Shown: in pieces, positions 61,090 through 64,000 of the stretch
Layout: each line of letters starts with the position of its first letter
Position numbering within the stretch: position 1 is the stretch's first letter
Assembly (NCBI GenBank): GCA_009901575.1
Contig: WXYP01000003.1
Location: 682,001 to 746,000 of the forward strand
From: Flavobacteriaceae bacterium R38
GTDB lineage: Bacteria; Bacteroidota; Bacteroidia; Flavobacteriales; Flavobacteriaceae
Length of the DNA stretch: 64,000 bases
Direction of reading: 5' to 3'
Made by a program: the position numbers and the translations under genes
Notes under the pieces: generated by a model
What the model was told of the DNA's origin: nothing
Databases searched by the model: none
The model's input: only the letters and a program-made list of their open reading frames with translations

Positions 61090-64000
61090 ATGAGATCAAA
61101 GTTTACATGGATGATAACGCTATGCTTAGCGTTTGTATTTCAGTTTTCTTTTGCACAAGAGAAGACTGTAACAGGTAATGTGACAGACCAGGATGGTTTG
61201 CCATTGCCGGGAGTAAGTATTGTAGTTAAGGGTACTACTAAGGGAACTCAAACGGATTTTGACGGTAACTACTCAATCAATGGAGTGACAGCTGGTCAAG
61301 TTCTTGTTTTTTCTTATGTAGGACAGAGAACTACAGAAAGAACCATTGGGACATCAAATACAATTAATGTTCAAATGGAGGCTGATGCACAAGCATTAGA
61401 AGAAGTGGTTGTGGTTGGTTTTGGTACTAGATCTACAAAGAAATTAATCACAAGTGTAGCAAGAGTTGAGACAGAAGCTATTCAAGACGTTCCTGCAACA
61501 TCAGTACAAGAGCTTTTACAAGGTCAGGCTAGTGGTGTTCAGTTCGTTCAGAGTTCTGCAGTTTTAGGATCAGCGAACGTGATTAAAATTCGTGGGGTGA
61601 ATTCATTAACAGGGGGTTCACAACCATTAATTGTACTTGATGGAGTGCCGTTGAGTGATGAGGATAATACATTCAATTTGGGAGGTAATAACGGACTTAA
61701 TGGTCTGGCAGATATCAACCCACAAGACATCGAGTCATTTTCTATTTTGAAAGATGCGGGTGCTACAGCTATTTATGGTGCTAGGGGAGCTAATGGTGTA
61801 ATCCTTATTACTACTAAAAAAGGAAAAAACGGAGAGAAGCCTAGAGTAACATTAAACGCATATACTTCTGTTGCAAGAGCAACTGAATTGATAGATGTAT
61901 TCTCTGCAGATGAGTACAGACAGTATCGAGTAGATCGTGGAACATTTCCAGGAGCTGCCGGAGGTGTAGCAGCAGCAACAGATTTACCACAAGGAGGATT
62001 TGATTATGTTGATGCAGTAGCTGGTACTGGAGTATCTCAAAATGTAGATTTATCTGTAGCTGGAGGGTCAGAGAAATCAAATTATTTCTTTAGTTTGACT
62101 TATACAGATCAAGAATCTCCTTTCATAGGGAATGAGTTACAAAGAATATCAACTCGTCTTAATGTTTCAACACAAGCTACTAATTGGTTGAAATTAGGGG
62201 TGAATATAGGTATCTCAAACTCGGTTAATGACAGGGTGAATGTTGAGAATACTACATTTGCACCATTGACATCAGCATATTTGATTCGTCCGTTTAATGA
62301 GCCTTTTGATGCAGATGGGAATTTTATAAATAATGACTTTATTAACAATCAGATAGCTTTAGATGCTTTAGTTGATAATGAAGTAAATTCGACAAGAATT
62401 ATTGCTAATGCTACAGCTGAGATTAAATTCACAGACTGGTTAAACTATAAAGCTTTATTTGGTGTAGATAGAGCGACTATAAATAACTTCCAAAGAACTA
62501 GAGTTCTTTTTGATTTACCATCAGCAACAAACCCATTAGGAGGTTCTGCTTTTGATAACGTAGCTAGAGATAATAGATATGTATTTGATCAAACCTTAAA
62601 TTTCAACAAGACATTTGGGGAAAATCATACTGTAGGTGCTGTTTTAGGATATTCATTCCAGGAAACAATTTTAAATAGTATTTCTGCAGGTACTGATTCA
62701 TTTATTTCTGACGGACAAAGAAACGTAACTTCGGGAGCTGTTGTAACAACAGGAACTCAAAATAGATTTGAGAGAAACTTAATAGGATATTTTGGAAGTC
62801 TTTCATATGATTATAAGTCAAAATATATATTTACTGCAACGGCTAGGAGAGATGGATCTTCTAGATTTGGATCTAACGAGCGTTTTGGTAATTTCTACTC
62901 CCTATCTGGTGGTTGGAATCTTTCTGATGAAGAATTCTTCAACGTGGATTGGATTAGTAGTTTAAAACTTAGAGCTACTTTCGGTACAGCAGGTAACGAT
63001 AGAATTGGAGGATCTTTCCCTGGAATAGGTACATTTAACAACGTAACATCTAATAACCAAGCGGGACTTGTCGTAGGTGTAGCAGATAATCCAAATTTAA
63101 CATGGGAAGAAAGAGAAACATTAGATTTAGGTGTAGATGTTTCTTTCTTTAATAATAGAATTAGTTTGAATGCTACTTATTTTGATAGTACAACAGATAG
63201 ATTATTAATTGCTTCTCCATTACCAGCTGTAACAGGAGCTCCACTTAGATCTGTGAATAGAAATGCAGGAGAGTTGAGTAATAAAGGATGGGAGTTTGAT
63301 TTAAATACAAGAAATATTGTAAAGGATGATTTTACTTGGACAACTAATTTCAACATTTCTTTTGTTGATTCTGAGGTTGTTAACTTGCCGGGTGCTGCTA
63401 CAGATCCACTTGGAAGAAGATTTATAGCCGGGACTGGAGCGCAGAGAGCTATTGAAGGAGAGTCTCCTAACTCATTTTTCTTAGTAAGATTTAATGGAAT
63501 TAATTCTGAAACAGGAGATGCAGAATATTTAGATGTAAACGGGAATATTATTGATAACCCAAATGATCCTAATGATAGAGTTATAGTAGGTGATGCTACA
63601 CCTGATTTTACAGGAGGTATAACAAATACAATTAAATACAAAAATTGGGATTTAACAGCGCTACTTTCATTTACTTATGGGAATGATATTTTTATAGATG
63701 GATTGCGATTTGTAGAAGCTCCTGACAGAATTGGTGTATTTAACCAGTCTACTGAAGTATTAAATTTCTGGAGACAGCCAGGAGATAATGCTAGATTCCC
63801 AAGACCAGGTAGTCCAACAGAAGCTACATTAAGAAATCAATCAACATTCCAATTAAGAGATGGTTCCTTTTTAAGAGCTCGTAATGTTACATTAGGTTAT
63901 ACATTACCTGAGAAATTCTTAGATAAAACTTTATTTTCAAGTGTTAGGTTATACGTAACTGGAAATAACCTATTTATCATAAAAGATAAAGATTTAGATA
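61090..64000 (+). CDS. SusC/RagA-family TonB-dependent receptor (3' truncated by window edge)
   Basis: An outer-membrane TonB-dependent transporter of the SusC/RagA type, which normally imports glycans or peptides with a SusD-like lipoprotein partner. The signal peptide ends FSFAQ (about residue 22). A CarboxypepD_reg-like domain (about 25-105) starts TVTGNVTDQDGLPLPGVSI. A TonB-box-like EEVVVVGFGT is followed by the plug (about 120-235), with LKDAGATAIYGARGANGVIL, the SusC hallmark. The barrel follows, and 970 codons are open up to the window end at TGNNLFIIKDKDLD. I checked the frame line by line and found no stop. A SusD partner would lie beyond the window. Confidence 0.95.
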   Translation, partial: MRSKFTWMITLCLAFVFQFSFAQEKTVTGNVTDQDGLPLPGVSIVVKGTTKGTQTDFDGNYSINGVTAGQVLVFSYVGQRTTERTIGTSNTINVQMEADAQALEEVVVVGFGTRSTKKLITSVARVETEAIQDVPATSVQELLQGQASGVQFVQSSAVLGSANVIKIRGVNSLTGGSQPLIVLDGVPLSDEDNTFNLGGNNGLNGLADINPQDIESFSILKDAGATAIYGARGANGVILITTKKGKNGEKPRVTLNAYTSVARATELIDVFSADEYRQYRVDRGTFPGAAGGVAAATDLPQGGFDYVDAVAGTGVSQNVDLSVAGGSEKSNYFFSLTYTDQESPFIGNELQRISTRLNVSTQATNWLKLGVNIGISNSVNDRVNVENTTFAPLTSAYLIRPFNEPFDADGNFINNDFINNQIALDALVDNEVNSTRIIANATAEIKFTDWLNYKALFGVDRATINNFQRTRVLFDLPSATNPLGGSAFDNVARDNRYVFDQTLNFNKTFGENHTVGAVLGYSFQETILNSISAGTDSFISDGQRNVTSGAVVTTGTQNRFERNLIGYFGSLSYDYKSKYIFTATARRDGSSRFGSNERFGNFYSLSGGWNLSDEEFFNVDWISSLKLRATFGTAGNDRIGGSFPGIGTFNNVTSNNQAGLVVGVADNPNLTWEERETLDLGVDVSFFNNRISLNATYFDSTTDRLLIASPLPAVTGAPLRSVNRNAGELSNKGWEFDLNTRNIVKDDFTWTTNFNISFVDSEVVNLPGAATDPLGRRFIAGTGAQRAIEGESPNSFFLVRFNGINSETGDAEYLDVNGNIIDNPNDPNDRVIVGDATPDFTGGITNTIKYKNWDLTALLSFTYGNDIFIDGLRFVEAPDRIGVFNQSTEVLNFWRQPGDNARFPRPGSPTEATLRNQSTFQLRDGSFLRARNVTLGYTLPEKFLDKTLFSSVRLYVTGNNLFIIKDKDLD

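Noticed and set aside
61548-62348. Minus-strand ORFs inside the SusC-family gene
   Set aside because: They lie within a clear, uninterrupted receptor reading frame and show no domain of their own.

Overview
The window looks like chromosomal DNA of a member of the Flavobacteriia (phylum Bacteroidota). It is AT-rich and Shine-Dalgarno sequences are weak. It carries a SusC/RagA-type receptor, many small secreted or lipoprotein hydrolases, a DUF5522 gene, a two-domain YiaA/B protein and a LysS with a C-terminal extension. I see no rRNA, tRNA, CRISPR array, transposase, integrase or phage genes.

Region 1 (1-18059, all + strand) is a catabolic cluster. It starts inside paaE and continues with paaA, paaB, paaC, paaD (ring-1,2-phenylacetyl-CoA epoxidase), paaG, paaH, paaI, paaJ, paaZ, a crotonase-family gene in the usual paaF role, and paaY. 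Branched-chain 2-oxo acid dehydrogenase E2, a branched-chain aminotransferase and a fused E1 alpha-beta subunit follow. Together these could take aromatic and branched-chain amino-acid skeletons to acyl-CoAs and then to the TCA cycle. No paaK ligase, paaX/paaR regulator or E3 gene is visible. The gene spacers are unusually long and are filled with three families of inverted-repeat elements. A four-helix-bundle (S23/IVP-type) gene sits between an exact 18-bp duplication of the paaI 3' end.

Region 2 (18.1-22.9 kb) holds a DUF4136 lipoprotein, a 50-residue DUF5522 protein, a small HExxH protein, a D-cysteine desulfhydrase/ACC deaminase-like enzyme, a glucosaminidase-LysM lipoprotein and hemL.

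Region 3 (22.9-40.4 kb, all - strand) is rich in peptidases and hydrolases. Its core is a tightly overlapping five-gene operon: S41 peptidase, histidine kinase, OmpR-type regulator, Ser-rich secreted protein, alpha/beta hydrolase. Another S41 peptidase, a two-lobed retropepsin-like protein and an M61-like peptidase follow. Further upstream are a CpxP/Spy-like protein, an esterase, an EEP-family nuclease/phosphatase, a tricorn-like S41 protease and a large zinc metalloprotease.

Region 4 (40.6-53.9 kb) is mixed. It has a secreted protein of 35-residue tandem repeats, a hydrolase/ECF sigma/membrane protein operon, a DCC-family redox protein, a LolCDE/MacB-type ABC pair, a 1091-residue Asp-box propeller protein, and several membrane proteins and lipoproteins.

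Region 5 (53.9-64.0 kb) is largely housekeeping: lysS, a Pmp3/YqaE peptide, lipB, a large lipoprotein, rnhB, and the first 970 codons of a SusC-family receptor that runs off the end.
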